From the NCBI GenBank assembly GCA_966250335.1, contig CBINGZ010000005.1:62001-126000 (forward strand): a stretch of 64,000 bases of DNA. The letters are read 5' to 3'. Numbering within the stretch: position 1 is the stretch's first letter; every line of letters begins with the position of its first letter. A program made the position numbers and the translations under genes. The DNA comes from OLB7 sp966250335. Lineage in GTDB: Bacteria > Bacteroidota > Ignavibacteria > OLB7. Below, one piece after another: positions 41,989 to 50,175 of the stretch. The notes under the pieces are model-generated. The model ran no database searches and was not told where the DNA came from. It saw only the letters and a list, made by a program, of their open reading frames with translations.

Positions 41989-42738
41989 ATGTCGGTATCT
42001 CCTCATGTCGTTCGCGCGGTGGTCGTCGACGACATCGAACATGCCAGGCGTCTTCTGGCCGATCTTATCTCCATTCACTGTCCCGACGTGGCGGTGGTCG
42101 GGGAGGCCGCCGGCGTCTCCTCCGGCGCCGCTCTCATCGGTCGTCTCCGGCCCGATATCGTTTTCTTGGACATCGAGCTGGAGGATGGGAGCGGGTTCGA
42201 TCTTCTGGGGCGCCTCGACTCGCGAGATTTCGGCCTGATCTTCACCACCGCCTCCGACGCCCACGGCATCCGGGCCGTCAAGTTCAGCGCGCTCGACTAT
42301 CTGCTGAAACCGATCGATCCCGATGAGCTGGCCGGGGCCGTGGCGAAGGCGCGGAAGCCGGACGGCCGCCGGGTTTCCGTCATCCTCGACAACCTGGGAC
42401 GACGGCCGGGAGAATCGCGCCGCATCGCCCTGAACACGGCCGATCGCGTTCATGTCATCGACACCGACGACATCATCCGCTGCGAGTCGCAGCGGAACTA
42501 CACCCTCTTCCATCTTGTCGGAAAACGACAGATCCTCGTCACCCGCACCCTCAAGGAGTTCGACGAGATGTTCGACGACGCCGGTTTCTTCCGCACCCAT
42601 CATTCCCATCTCATCAACCTGAAGCTGGTGAAGGAGTATGTGAAGGGGGATGGAGGATTTCTCGTGATGAACGACGGCAGCGAGGTTCCCGTGGCCGTGC
42701 GGAGGAAGGACGACCTGCTTGCCCTGCTCGGAGTGTGA
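41989..42738 (+). CDS. LytTR-family response regulator
   Basis: A 249-residue regulator. The receiver has acidic Asp14 and Asp15 (VVVDDIEHARR), the phospho-acceptor Asp61 in DIVFLDIELEDGSGF and the Lys in DYLLKPID. The C-terminal LytTR domain has CESQRNYTLFHLVGKRQILVTRTLKEFDE then FFRTHHSHLINLKLVKEY. LytTR regulators bind two direct repeats about two helical turns apart. The gene is 28 bp after the kinase, so they form one operon. A 21-bp direct repeat lies just downstream of it, before the LCP gene. Confidence 0.95.
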   Translation: MSVSPHVVRAVVVDDIEHARRLLADLISIHCPDVAVVGEAAGVSSGAALIGRLRPDIVFLDIELEDGSGFDLLGRLDSRDFGLIFTTASDAHGIRAVKFSALDYLLKPIDPDELAGAVAKARKPDGRRVSVILDNLGRRPGESRRIALNTADRVHVIDTDDIIRCESQRNYTLFHLVGKRQILVTRTLKEFDEMFDDAGFFRTHHSHLINLKLVKEYVKGDGGFLVMNDGSEVPVAVRRKDDLLALLGV

Positions 42739-42771
42739 CGGGGGGAGAGAAGGGTTCTCCTCCCGCGACCG

Positions 42772-42814
42772 AACCGCCGACGCCTGCTAGATAACCGCCC
42801 ACGCCTGATAGATC
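42772..42814. repeat. 21-bp-period direct repeat, candidate LytTR operator
   Basis: Two copies of AACCGCCnACGCCTGnTAGAT stand head to tail with a 21-bp period (42772-42792 and 42793-42813). LytTR proteins bind paired direct repeats separated by about two helical turns, and this site lies between the LytTR regulator gene and the LCP gene, 100 bp before the latter's start. Confidence 0.6.
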
Positions 42815-42912
42815 CCCCGGCGACGAGCCGTAGCGATCCGTTACGTTCGCCTTCGTCCGTCGCGTTCGACGGCACGATGTCGGTTTACCATATCGCCAAG
42901 CGAGGTCTTCAC

Positions 42913-44175
42913 ATGCGTTCGATGTTTGCGGTGTCGCTGCTTGTTGCCGGGGCTGCCGCGGCTCTCTACTCGTTGATCGGAACGGAAGCGTCGGCAGAGC
43001 TTCCACTCACGTCACTGGCCGTCGTCGACTCCCTGCCGGCCGGTGATTCCCTTACACCGGAGTTCAGGGGCGCCCTGACGGCGCCGTTCGTGTTCGACAC
43101 CGCGTCGCTCGGCGCGGCGGGGCCGGTCGCCGACACCTCCTATGTGGCCGCGGGCTCCGGGAAGAGTATCGGGGGGCGACATGTGTCGATCTCGGTCTGC
43201 GGCGTCGATTCGCGGATGGGGGAGAACGTCAGGCACGCCGACGCCAACCATGTGATCACCCTCTGGCTCGACAGCGGCCTTGTCGAGATCGTCAGCATCC
43301 CGCGCGACACGCCGTGCGACGCCGGGTTCCCCGGCTCCACCAGGAAGAACAATCTCTCCAACCTCTTCGCCCGGAAGGGGCGTGAGAATTATCTGAAGGA
43401 GGTGGCCGCCATCGCCGGCGTCGACACGATTCCATACTGGGTGGAGACCGGTTTCTCGCAGGCGCGCGGCGTGCTGGAGCTGCTCGGCTTCCGCGACAAC
43501 GCCGGGGACGCGCTCCGGGTCCTCCGCTCGCGGCACGCCTTCAGCACCGGAGATTTCCAGCGGTCGTTCAATCAGGGACAGTTCATGCGGCAGATGCTCC
43601 TGCGGCATTTCGAGGATATGGAGGGGATCATGGGGGATATGATGCTTCGGGCCGGATTGTCTCTTGTTACGACCAATCTGACCGTCGACCTCGTCGACAG
43701 CCTTGCCGGAGAGCTGCGCGCCGCCGGCTTCTCCTCGGATAAGGAGAGGGTGACGGTCGCCGTCAGGCCGGCCTACTACGCGAAGCTCTCGGTCTTCAAC
43801 TTCACCGACTCCGCGTCGCTCGGCTCGCTGCTGACCGCCGTGCGGAAGAAGAGCGAGAAGTCCGACGCCGGCGGGTCGGCCGAGCCGTTCGCCTCCACCT
43901 TCAACACCGACGTGCAGCTCCTTCTCACCTCGGCGCGGGCCGACACCGGCAAGGCTCCGCTCAGGGCCGTCGGGAAGCTCCGCCGTCCCTTCGATCAGAG
44001 AATCTGGTGGCAGATCGTCGACAGGGAGTCGCGGGCTCGTCTCCGTAAGGAGATGGGGGGACTGCTCGCCGCCGCATACCGGCGCGCCGGAAAGAACGAG
44101 CGGGCGGAGGAGGTCGAGCGGGTCGTGGAGTTCGAGGAGCAGATGTTTACGGCGGAGGGGAGCGGGGCGAAGTAG
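42913..44175 (+). CDS. LytR-CpsA-Psr (LCP) family protein
   Basis: A 420-residue protein with an N-terminal membrane segment (MFAVSLLVAGAAAALYSLIG). The LCP core is visible: SVCGVDSRMGENVRHADANHVITLWL, then SIPRDTPCDAG, with the conserved D-SR and R-D pairs that bind the polyprenyl pyrophosphate head. LCP proteins attach glycopolymers to cell wall in Gram-positives; in this group they are seen near polysaccharide genes, so a glycan ligase role is a guess. GAGG seven bases before the ATG at 42913 supports this start. A coiled-coil tail (RAEEVERVVEFEEQ) ends the protein. It follows the LytTR regulator and the repeat element, copy 2. Confidence 0.83.
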   Translation: MRSMFAVSLLVAGAAAALYSLIGTEASAELPLTSLAVVDSLPAGDSLTPEFRGALTAPFVFDTASLGAAGPVADTSYVAAGSGKSIGGRHVSISVCGVDSRMGENVRHADANHVITLWLDSGLVEIVSIPRDTPCDAGFPGSTRKNNLSNLFARKGRENYLKEVAAIAGVDTIPYWVETGFSQARGVLELLGFRDNAGDALRVLRSRHAFSTGDFQRSFNQGQFMRQMLLRHFEDMEGIMGDMMLRAGLSLVTTNLTVDLVDSLAGELRAAGFSSDKERVTVAVRPAYYAKLSVFNFTDSASLGSLLTAVRKKSEKSDAGGSAEPFASTFNTDVQLLLTSARADTGKAPLRAVGKLRRPFDQRIWWQIVDRESRARLRKEMGGLLAAAYRRAGKNERAEEVERVVEFEEQMFTAEGSGAK

Positions 44176-44228
44176 AACGATTATTGAGCGTTCGTGCGGT
44201 TGGTGAAGAATTCCCGGCTCCGGTTCGC

Positions 44229-44398
44229 GGCTCCCGAAGGGAGCACCGATGTGTAGCCACCGGCCATTCATAATGTCCCAAGCCCTGAAGGGGCGTACCA
44301 TTTTTCTCGTCCTGGATGAGGAAGAACGGCACGCACCTTCGGCGCTCAAGAAAAACGTGGGGCGTCCGCTGCTACACATGGCTCGCCCCTTCGGGGCT
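44229..44398 (+). repeat. Dispersed multi-hairpin repeat, copy 2
   Basis: It has the same order of blocks as copy 1 at 10.9 kb: GCTCCCGAAGGGAGC, GTAGC, GCCCTGAAGGGGCGTACC, a variable stem, CGCACCTTCGGCGCTCAAG, and CTACACATGG then GCCCCTTCGGGGC (44385-44397). Most bases agree except in the variable central stem. It occupies most of the 332-bp gap after the LCP gene. The rest of the gap is the terminator of the minus-strand gene. Confidence 0.85.
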
Positions 44399-44438
44399 GT
44401 ATAGACCCGAGACAGGGGAGAGCCGGTTGAATAACGGA

Positions 44439-44477
44439 CGAACCCGGAACGATACATTACGGATCGTTCCGGGTTCG
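44439..44477 (-). terminator. Terminator of the sugar nucleotidyltransferase gene
   Basis: A perfect 15-bp stem (44439-44453 with 44463-44477) with a 9-base loop, 31 bp after the stop codon at 44508 on the minus strand. Possibly bidirectional. Confidence 0.75.
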
Positions 44478-44507
44478 CTGTATGTCGTGCCGTCGTGTCG
44501 TGTTACG

Positions 44508-47024
44508 TTATATCGTCATCATGGCCGGCTGTTCCTCCTTCCATTCGCGGACGAGGCGTTCGTACTCGTGGCCGAGCCTGATGGCGCGTTCGCGGTCGTC
44601 GGTTTCGACGACGACATGGAAGAGGGGGCGCTCCTTGTCGGGGATCAGGAGGACCCAGTCGTTCTCCAGGAAGATCTTGACGCCGTCCAGAAGCTGCCTG
44701 GGGAGATTCTCGCTGTGGCGCATGGCGTGCCGCATCACGCGCCCCTTGAACTCCCACGGACATTCGATCACCCGCTGCACCACGGTCCGCTGCGGGATCT
44801 CGCGGTGGAGCTTGCCGAGGGTCCATCCGGTGCGCGCCGTCATCTCCATGATCTTCGCCACGGCGTACATGCCGTCCACCGAGAAGAGGAAGTCGGGGAA
44901 GATGAACCCGCCCCGTGTGCCGCCGACGAACGCCACCTCCTTGTCGTTGGTGGCGTCCATCATCGCCGAATGGTTGTTCCGGGTGTAGACCACCTCCACG
45001 CCGTACTCCGCGGCGGTCCGTTCCACCTCGCTGGTGGCGACGATCGGCACGGAGATCTTCTTCACCTTCCCCTTGTGCGTCTCCAGGAAGAGCTTGGTCA
45101 CGATCGAGAGGAGCCGGTTGTTGTCGAGCGCCTCTCCGGTCTCGGTGACCGCATGGATCTTCTCGGCGCCGGGATCGATGATGAACCCGAAATCGTAGCC
45201 GAGCGAGGTCACCACTTCACCCACCCGTTTCTTGGCGGCATCCACCTCCTCACGCTCGCGGGCCATTCTGTTCGGATCGAGATATGCGTTCAGCGACACG
45301 ACCTCGGGACCGAGCGAGCTGAGGATGTTCGGCATCAGGGTGGAGGCGACGCCGTAGCTGAAATCGAACACGACCCTGAACCGGGCGTTCCGGATCAGCT
45401 CCTCGTCGAGCGTGTAGAGGAATCTTGCGATATACGACTCGTTGGTCCGCTCCGGGAAGTAGATGCTCCCGACCTCGTCGTAGCGGGCGCGCTGGTACTC
45501 CTCGCCGAAGAAGAGGCGTTCGATCGACTTCGTCTTGTTGGTCGGCATATCCTTGCCGTCGCCGTCGAAGAAGATGATATCGGTCTTCCGCCTGTCCTGC
45601 GGCGATTTCCTGATATGCACCCCCGCGACCTGCTTCCCGTTCAGAAGCTCGGCGCGGGTGATCGGGATCGGGATCCGCTGAAGGTCGTTGACCTGCACCC
45701 CGGCCGACATCATCCCGGCGATCATCGCCCGGTTGATCATCCGCGAGACGTTGTCCGCGTCCCGGCTGACCGCGATCCACCGTCCCTTGCCGGCGTAGGC
45801 TCCCAGCGCCGATCCGAGCTTGGCGGCGAACTCCGGGTTCATGTCGATGTTGGAGAGACCGGAGATGCGGGCGTCGGTGAAGAGCTCGCGGGTCCAGCGG
45901 TCGATCCAGACAAGGCTTGTGGAAAGGATCGCGCGCGACTCCACCTCCTTGTCGGGCCAGAGCTTGATGTTGGAAAGCAGCTCCGCCCCGTCGCCGATTT
46001 TGCATCGATCCGCGATAAAGACGTTCTGGCCGACCGTGGCGCCGTTTCCGATCTCCACCTCGTCGCAGACCACATCGTCGGTCAGCTGGGCTCCGGCGCC
46101 GATTCTGGAGCGCTGCCAGACGACGGTGCCGCTGATCTGCGCCCCCGCCTCCACGACCGAGCCGTCGCCGATCACCGTGTCGGTCAGTTTCGCTCCCGCC
46201 TCGATCGTGACGCCGTCGCCGATCACCACGGTCCCCTCGAACCGGGCGTCGGGCGAGACGATCGATCCCTCGCCGATATGGACGTTTCCGTTCCGTTCCC
46301 CCGGGATCTGGATCTTCACCCGTCCCTGAAGCACGTCCATGTGGGCGGCCTGGTATTCGGTCAGGTTCCCGACGTCGCGCCAGTATCCCTCAGCGATATA
46401 TCCGTAGAGCCCCAGATCCTCCTTGAGCATATGCGGGTAGAGGTCCTTGGAGAAATCGAACTCCCGCTTGTAGGGGATCAGATCGAGAACCTCCGGCTCC
46501 AGGATATAGATGCCGGTGTTGATCGTATCGGAAAAGACCTCGCCCCACTGCGGTTTCTCCAGGAAGCGGGTGATCTTGCCGTCGTCGTTGGTCATCACCA
46601 CGCCGAACGCCAGCGGGTCGGGAACGCGGGTCAGGACGATGGTCGCCTTTGCTCCCTTCTCCTCATGATAGGCCAGAGCCTTTGCCAGATCGATATCGGT
46701 AAGGACGTCGCCGGAGATGATGATGAAGCGTTCGTCGAGAAACTCGTAGGCGTTCCGCACCGAGCCGGCGGTCCCGAAATCGGCCTCCGACTGGACGTAA
46801 TGCATCTCTATATCGAAGGCCGATCCGTTGCCGAAATAGGAGGTGATCACCTCGGGCTGGTAGTAGAGGAGGGAGGCGACCTCCCGTATTCCGAGTCCCT
46901 TCACCAGATTGACGATATGGTGCATCATCGGTCGGTTGACCATCGGCGCCATCGGTTTGGGAACGTTCGACGTGAGTGGGCGGAGTCGGGTACCGAAGCC
47001 GCCGGCCATGATCACTGCTTTCAT
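44508..47024 (-). CDS. Sugar-phosphate nucleotidyltransferase fused to phosphomannomutase-like domain
   Basis: An 838-residue fusion. Residues 1-230 form the nucleotidyltransferase: MAGGFGTRLRPLTSNVPKP signature, GTAGSV, and the GD metal site in IIISGDVLTD. A left-handed beta-helix of hexapeptide repeats (VVIGDGVTIEAGAKLTDTVIGDG) spans about 240-380. From about 385 a phosphoglucomutase/phosphomannomutase fold follows, but the key loops are degenerate: the TASHNP-like box reads IRKSPQD, and the DGDADR-like metal loop reads DPGAEK. Such fusions occur in mannose-1-phosphate guanylyltransferase-type proteins of several phyla. The domain order supports nucleotide-sugar synthesis; the mutase half may be inactive or regulatory. 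It has no near neighbour on the same strand within 150 bp. Confidence 0.88.
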   Translation of the reverse strand: MKAVIMAGGFGTRLRPLTSNVPKPMAPMVNRPMMHHIVNLVKGLGIREVASLLYYQPEVITSYFGNGSAFDIEMHYVQSEADFGTAGSVRNAYEFLDERFIIISGDVLTDIDLAKALAYHEEKGAKATIVLTRVPDPLAFGVVMTNDDGKITRFLEKPQWGEVFSDTINTGIYILEPEVLDLIPYKREFDFSKDLYPHMLKEDLGLYGYIAEGYWRDVGNLTEYQAAHMDVLQGRVKIQIPGERNGNVHIGEGSIVSPDARFEGTVVIGDGVTIEAGAKLTDTVIGDGSVVEAGAQISGTVVWQRSRIGAGAQLTDDVVCDEVEIGNGATVGQNVFIADRCKIGDGAELLSNIKLWPDKEVESRAILSTSLVWIDRWTRELFTDARISGLSNIDMNPEFAAKLGSALGAYAGKGRWIAVSRDADNVSRMINRAMIAGMMSAGVQVNDLQRIPIPITRAELLNGKQVAGVHIRKSPQDRRKTDIIFFDGDGKDMPTNKTKSIERLFFGEEYQRARYDEVGSIYFPERTNESYIARFLYTLDEELIRNARFRVVFDFSYGVASTLMPNILSSLGPEVVSLNAYLDPNRMAREREEVDAAKKRVGEVVTSLGYDFGFIIDPGAEKIHAVTETGEALDNNRLLSIVTKLFLETHKGKVKKISVPIVATSEVERTAAEYGVEVVYTRNNHSAMMDATNDKEVAFVGGTRGGFIFPDFLFSVDGMYAVAKIMEMTARTGWTLGKLHREIPQRTVVQRVIECPWEFKGRVMRHAMRHSENLPRQLLDGVKIFLENDWVLLIPDKERPLFHVVVETDDRERAIRLGHEYERLVREWKEEQPAMMTI

Positions 47025-47176
47025 ATCTGGGAAGACCTGATTTCTTGGTGAGATTGTCGGAACCGCCGCCCCGGACCGGGCCCTGCGCGCCTGCCGACAT
47101 GGTCCATCGGAAAGTAACTAATTGAATGCTATCAACGCGCCGGGAGTTCCGAACGTTGCCAGATTTTCGCCTGAAC

Positions 47177-48811
47177 CTATCTCCCCCCGGCTCCTTTCCT
47201 CTCATAGAGATCGAACGCTCCCGTCCGCAGCGGCACGGCATAGCCGGTATCGAGCAGCCCCCGCACCCCCGGCACCGCCATCAGCGCCTCCTCGGAGGAC
47301 ATCGGCGATCCGGTGATATCGGGCATGCTGTCCCGAAGCTGCACCACGATAAATCTCGGACGGGTCTCGGTCAGGTAGCGGCGGCTCATCTCGCTCCACT
47401 GGGGCGGGGCGAAGGGGGAGCCCATGGTGGGGGAGAAGAAGAGGGGGAAGTCGGGGACGTAGTCGTTGTAGGTGTAGACCAGCGCCGAGACCGACGAGGC
47501 GGCGAAGATCCTGTCTCCGGAGGCCTTGCGCGATCCGATATAGTCGGCGACGGCGTGGAGTTCCTCGAGACTGTAGCCTCTCCGTGTCCCGTAATATCTG
47601 TCCACCGCCTTGTCTCCCTGCGTCAGCCGCGCGGCTATCGGGGCCGCATGGCGAAGGTAGCGGGGGATGGGACTGAGGATCAGGAGCGTGACGACCGCCG
47701 CGATCCCGGCCAGCCGCATATAGATATCGCGACCCTCCGAGCGTCCCGCGGCCCGCACGATCCTGAGCAGGCCGTAGGCCGCGAGTATCGCGCCGGGAGG
47801 ATACATCCTGCTGAAGTGATAGACGCCGTACTTCCCCTCGATGATGATCGTGAGGGTCAGGAGCGCGAAGAGGATCACGCTGAAGCGGAGAAGGGAGAGG
47901 ACCCCGGCGCTCCCCGGTCCCGGCGCGCCGAGCGGGAACGAACGGGCGACGGCGACCGCCGCGGCAAGGGAGAGCAGGACGGAGAAGTTATCGGCGAAGA
48001 AGGCGGGGACCTCCTGCAGCGTCCTCCGTATCCATTCCCCCTTCGACTGGAGGCCGAGCGAGGCGTAGCCGCTCATGAACCTGTTCATCACCAGGAAGTC
48101 GTCCATGGCGCCGAACGCGACGAGGTAGAGGAGGAAGAGCCCGACCACGACGGCAAGTCCGGCCGCCGTGAAGAGTCCGAGGCGTATCGTCTGCCGACGT
48201 GATACCCCCAGCGCCAGCGGCAGAGCGAGCACCGCCCCGACCGCGACGATCCCGAAGGTGAACTTCAGCATCGCCAGCAGGCCGCAGAGAATCCCCGCCA
48301 GGAACGCCCGTCTTCCGTTCCGCTCGAAGATCATGAGGCTCATGACCGGGATCGCGAAGAGTCCCACGTAGCTCTCGGTCTGCGCCGTGCCGTCGTAGGT
48401 CAATCCCACATAGAGGATCGCATAGAGAGATGCGGAGAGCGCCCCCCATATCTCGTTCCCCGATGCGCGTCCGACAAGGGAGGCGATGCTCCAGCAGGTC
48501 ACGATCTGAAGGATCAGATCGAACAGCCGCACCCCCGTCTCCGACTGACCGAAGAGGAGCATCCCCAGCGCATACATGTGATGCACCAGCGGCGGCTTGA
48601 TCTCGATATAGTCGCGATAGTGTATTCCCCCCGCCAGAATCTTCTGGGCGCAGACGAAGAAGGTCGCCCCGTCCGACGCAAACGGGAAGAGAAGGGAAGG
48701 GAGGAGAATGAGGAGGACCAGAACGGCGGCGATGATCCTTCCCCGGCGGCTGAGGGAGCGCGGCAGGTCGGGATCGGCGAACGATGCGAGTCGGGATAGG
48801 ATCGTGGTCAT
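47177..48811 (-). CDS. GT39-like (ArnT/PMT-type) membrane glycosyltransferase
   Basis: A 544-residue integral membrane protein with about ten hydrophobic segments. The GT39-like motif region DGATFFVCAQKILAGGIHYRDYIEIKPPLVHHMYALGMLLFG is near the N-terminus, with the acidic and KPPL positions of the PMT_2/DUF2029 type, which transfer sugars from polyprenyl phosphates to proteins or lipids. A soluble C-terminal domain follows. The start is the ATG at 48809-48811; the frame continues into citrate synthase without family support. A TATATTGG element only nine bases upstream suggests a nearly leaderless transcript. Confidence 0.82.
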   Translation of the reverse strand: MTTILSRLASFADPDLPRSLSRRGRIIAAVLVLLILLPSLLFPFASDGATFFVCAQKILAGGIHYRDYIEIKPPLVHHMYALGMLLFGQSETGVRLFDLILQIVTCWSIASLVGRASGNEIWGALSASLYAILYVGLTYDGTAQTESYVGLFAIPVMSLMIFERNGRRAFLAGILCGLLAMLKFTFGIVAVGAVLALPLALGVSRRQTIRLGLFTAAGLAVVVGLFLLYLVAFGAMDDFLVMNRFMSGYASLGLQSKGEWIRRTLQEVPAFFADNFSVLLSLAAAVAVARSFPLGAPGPGSAGVLSLLRFSVILFALLTLTIIIEGKYGVYHFSRMYPPGAILAAYGLLRIVRAAGRSEGRDIYMRLAGIAAVVTLLILSPIPRYLRHAAPIAARLTQGDKAVDRYYGTRRGYSLEELHAVADYIGSRKASGDRIFAASSVSALVYTYNDYVPDFPLFFSPTMGSPFAPPQWSEMSRRYLTETRPRFIVVQLRDSMPDITGSPMSSEEALMAVPGVRGLLDTGYAVPLRTGAFDLYERKGAGGR

Positions 48812-48819
48812 AGAGAGGG

Positions 48820-48827
48820 CCAATATA
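48820..48827 (-). promoter_or_regulatory. TATATTGG promoter-like element of the glycosyltransferase gene
   Basis: Minus-strand TATATTGG, close to TAnnTTTG, eight bases before the ATG, as also seen for marR. Confidence 0.45.
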
Positions 48828-48842
48828 CCACCGGAAACGACA

Positions 48843-48865
48843 GCGCCCGTTGTTCGAACGGGCGC
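48843..48865 (-). terminator. Hairpin after citrate synthase
   Basis: GCGCCCGTT and AACGGGCGC (48843-48851 with 48857-48865) form a 9-bp stem with loop GTTCG, 36 bp beyond the gltA stop on the minus strand. Confidence 0.6.
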
Positions 48866-48900
48866 CGTCTTCCGATTGATCTTATCCGTATCTCTCGCTC

Positions 48901-50031
48901 TTACCGCTGCTCCACCGGGACGTACTTCAGGTCGACGGCGCCGGTGTAGTCGGAAGCCGGGCGGATGATCCTGTTGTCGGCCTGCTGCTCCATCACGTGC
49001 GCGGTCCAGCCCACCATGCGGCTCATGGCGAAGATCGGCGTGTAGAGGTCGATGGGGATTCCCATCAGGTAATAGGTGGACGCCGAGTAGAAGTCGACGT
49101 TCGGGTAGAGCCCCTTCTGCTCGTGGACATACTGCTCGATGATGCGGGACATCTCGTACCACTGCGACTGGCCGGTCTCCTCGCCGAGCTCCTGCGACAT
49201 TCTGCGGAGGTGCGTCGCGCGCGGATCCTCGGTCTTGTAGACGCGGTGGCCGAAGCCCATCACCTTCTTCTTGGCGGCGAGCGCATCGGCGATCCACTTC
49301 GAGGCGTCCTCGGTGTTGCCGATCTCCAGAAGCATCTTCATCACCTGCTCGTTGGCGCCGCCGTGGAGCGGGCCCTTGAGCGCGCCGATCGCTCCGACCG
49401 CCGCCGAGTACATATCGGAGAGGGTCGCGGCGATCACGCGGGCGGTGAAGGTGGAGGCGTTGAACTCATGGTCGGCATGGAGGATGAGCGCCGTGTCGAA
49501 CATCTTGACGTGCTCCGGGGAAGCGGGCTTCCCCAGAAGCATGTAGAGGAAGTTCTCGGCGATCGAGTACTCCGGCTTCGGCATGTAGATATCCTCGCCG
49601 GCGCGGAGCCGATGAAGCATCGCCACGATGATCGGCGTCTTGGCGATCAGACGGATCGCCTTGCGCAGGCTCGCCTCGCGGCTGTTGTCCCCTGCCTCGG
49701 CGTCGAAGAAGGAGAGGGAGCTGACGATGGTGCGGAGCGCCTCCATCGGGTTGGCGTCCGGGGGGACGCGCATCATCTGGGCGACGATATCGCGCGGGAG
49801 CGAGGACTCGGCACGGATCTGCGCCGTGAACTCGTCGAGCTGCGACTGAGTGGGGAGCGCGCCGTAGAGGATCAGATAACTGACCTCCTCGAACGTCCCC
49901 TGTACCAGCTCGTGGATGTCGTAGCCGCGGTAGATCAGGCGACCCTCGCGGCCGTCGATGAAGCAGATCGACGACGTTCCCGCAATTATGTCCTCAAGAC
50001 CCTTTTTCGGGGTCGGCGTGCTTTCAGCCAT
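48901..50031 (-). CDS. gltA: Citrate synthase
   Basis: A 376-residue enzyme that condenses acetyl-CoA with oxaloacetate at entry into the TCA cycle. The catalytic His223 is in GPLHGGANE, His262 in GFGHRVYKTEDPR and Asp313 in NVDFYSAS; the HADHEFNASTF block precedes them. The size and the absence of the NADH-binding N-terminal zinc region of E. coli type place it with the short, 370-residue (CitZ-like) enzymes; a methylcitrate synthase cannot be excluded by eye. A TATTTTTG promoter stands 47 bp upstream. It is divergent from the LolC/E gene. Confidence 0.96.
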   Translation of the reverse strand: MAESTPTPKKGLEDIIAGTSSICFIDGREGRLIYRGYDIHELVQGTFEEVSYLILYGALPTQSQLDEFTAQIRAESSLPRDIVAQMMRVPPDANPMEALRTIVSSLSFFDAEAGDNSREASLRKAIRLIAKTPIIVAMLHRLRAGEDIYMPKPEYSIAENFLYMLLGKPASPEHVKMFDTALILHADHEFNASTFTARVIAATLSDMYSAAVGAIGALKGPLHGGANEQVMKMLLEIGNTEDASKWIADALAAKKKVMGFGHRVYKTEDPRATHLRRMSQELGEETGQSQWYEMSRIIEQYVHEQKGLYPNVDFYSASTYYLMGIPIDLYTPIFAMSRMVGWTAHVMEQQADNRIIRPASDYTGAVDLKYVPVEQR

Positions 50032-50077
50032 GTCGGTACGTATCTCCTGTAGCGTATTGGATGATCCTGGAAAGTCA

Positions 50078-50085
50078 CAAAAATA
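50078..50085 (-). promoter_or_regulatory. TAnnTTTG promoter element of gltA
   Basis: TATTTTTG on the minus strand, 47 bp before the start codon at 50031. It matches TAnnTTTG. Confidence 0.55.
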
Positions 50086-50175
50086 GGAAATCGACAGGGT
50101 TCGCGACGAGCCGTCGACCCGTTAAAATGTTTGCCGGAGGGAGGGTTCCGGGTGACAAGTGGTAACTTGGCGGCG

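Noticed and set aside
44316..47051. 911-aa plus-strand frame opposite the nucleotidyltransferase fusion
   Set aside because: The minus-strand product has the GGFGTRLRPLT signature and hexapeptide repeats; this frame is its mirror and includes part of the repeat element.
48812..49297. N-terminal extension of the glycosyltransferase frame into citrate synthase
   Set aside because: The extra 162 residues are antisense-free frame noise inside gltA coding DNA; homology and a promoter-like box support the ATG at 48811.
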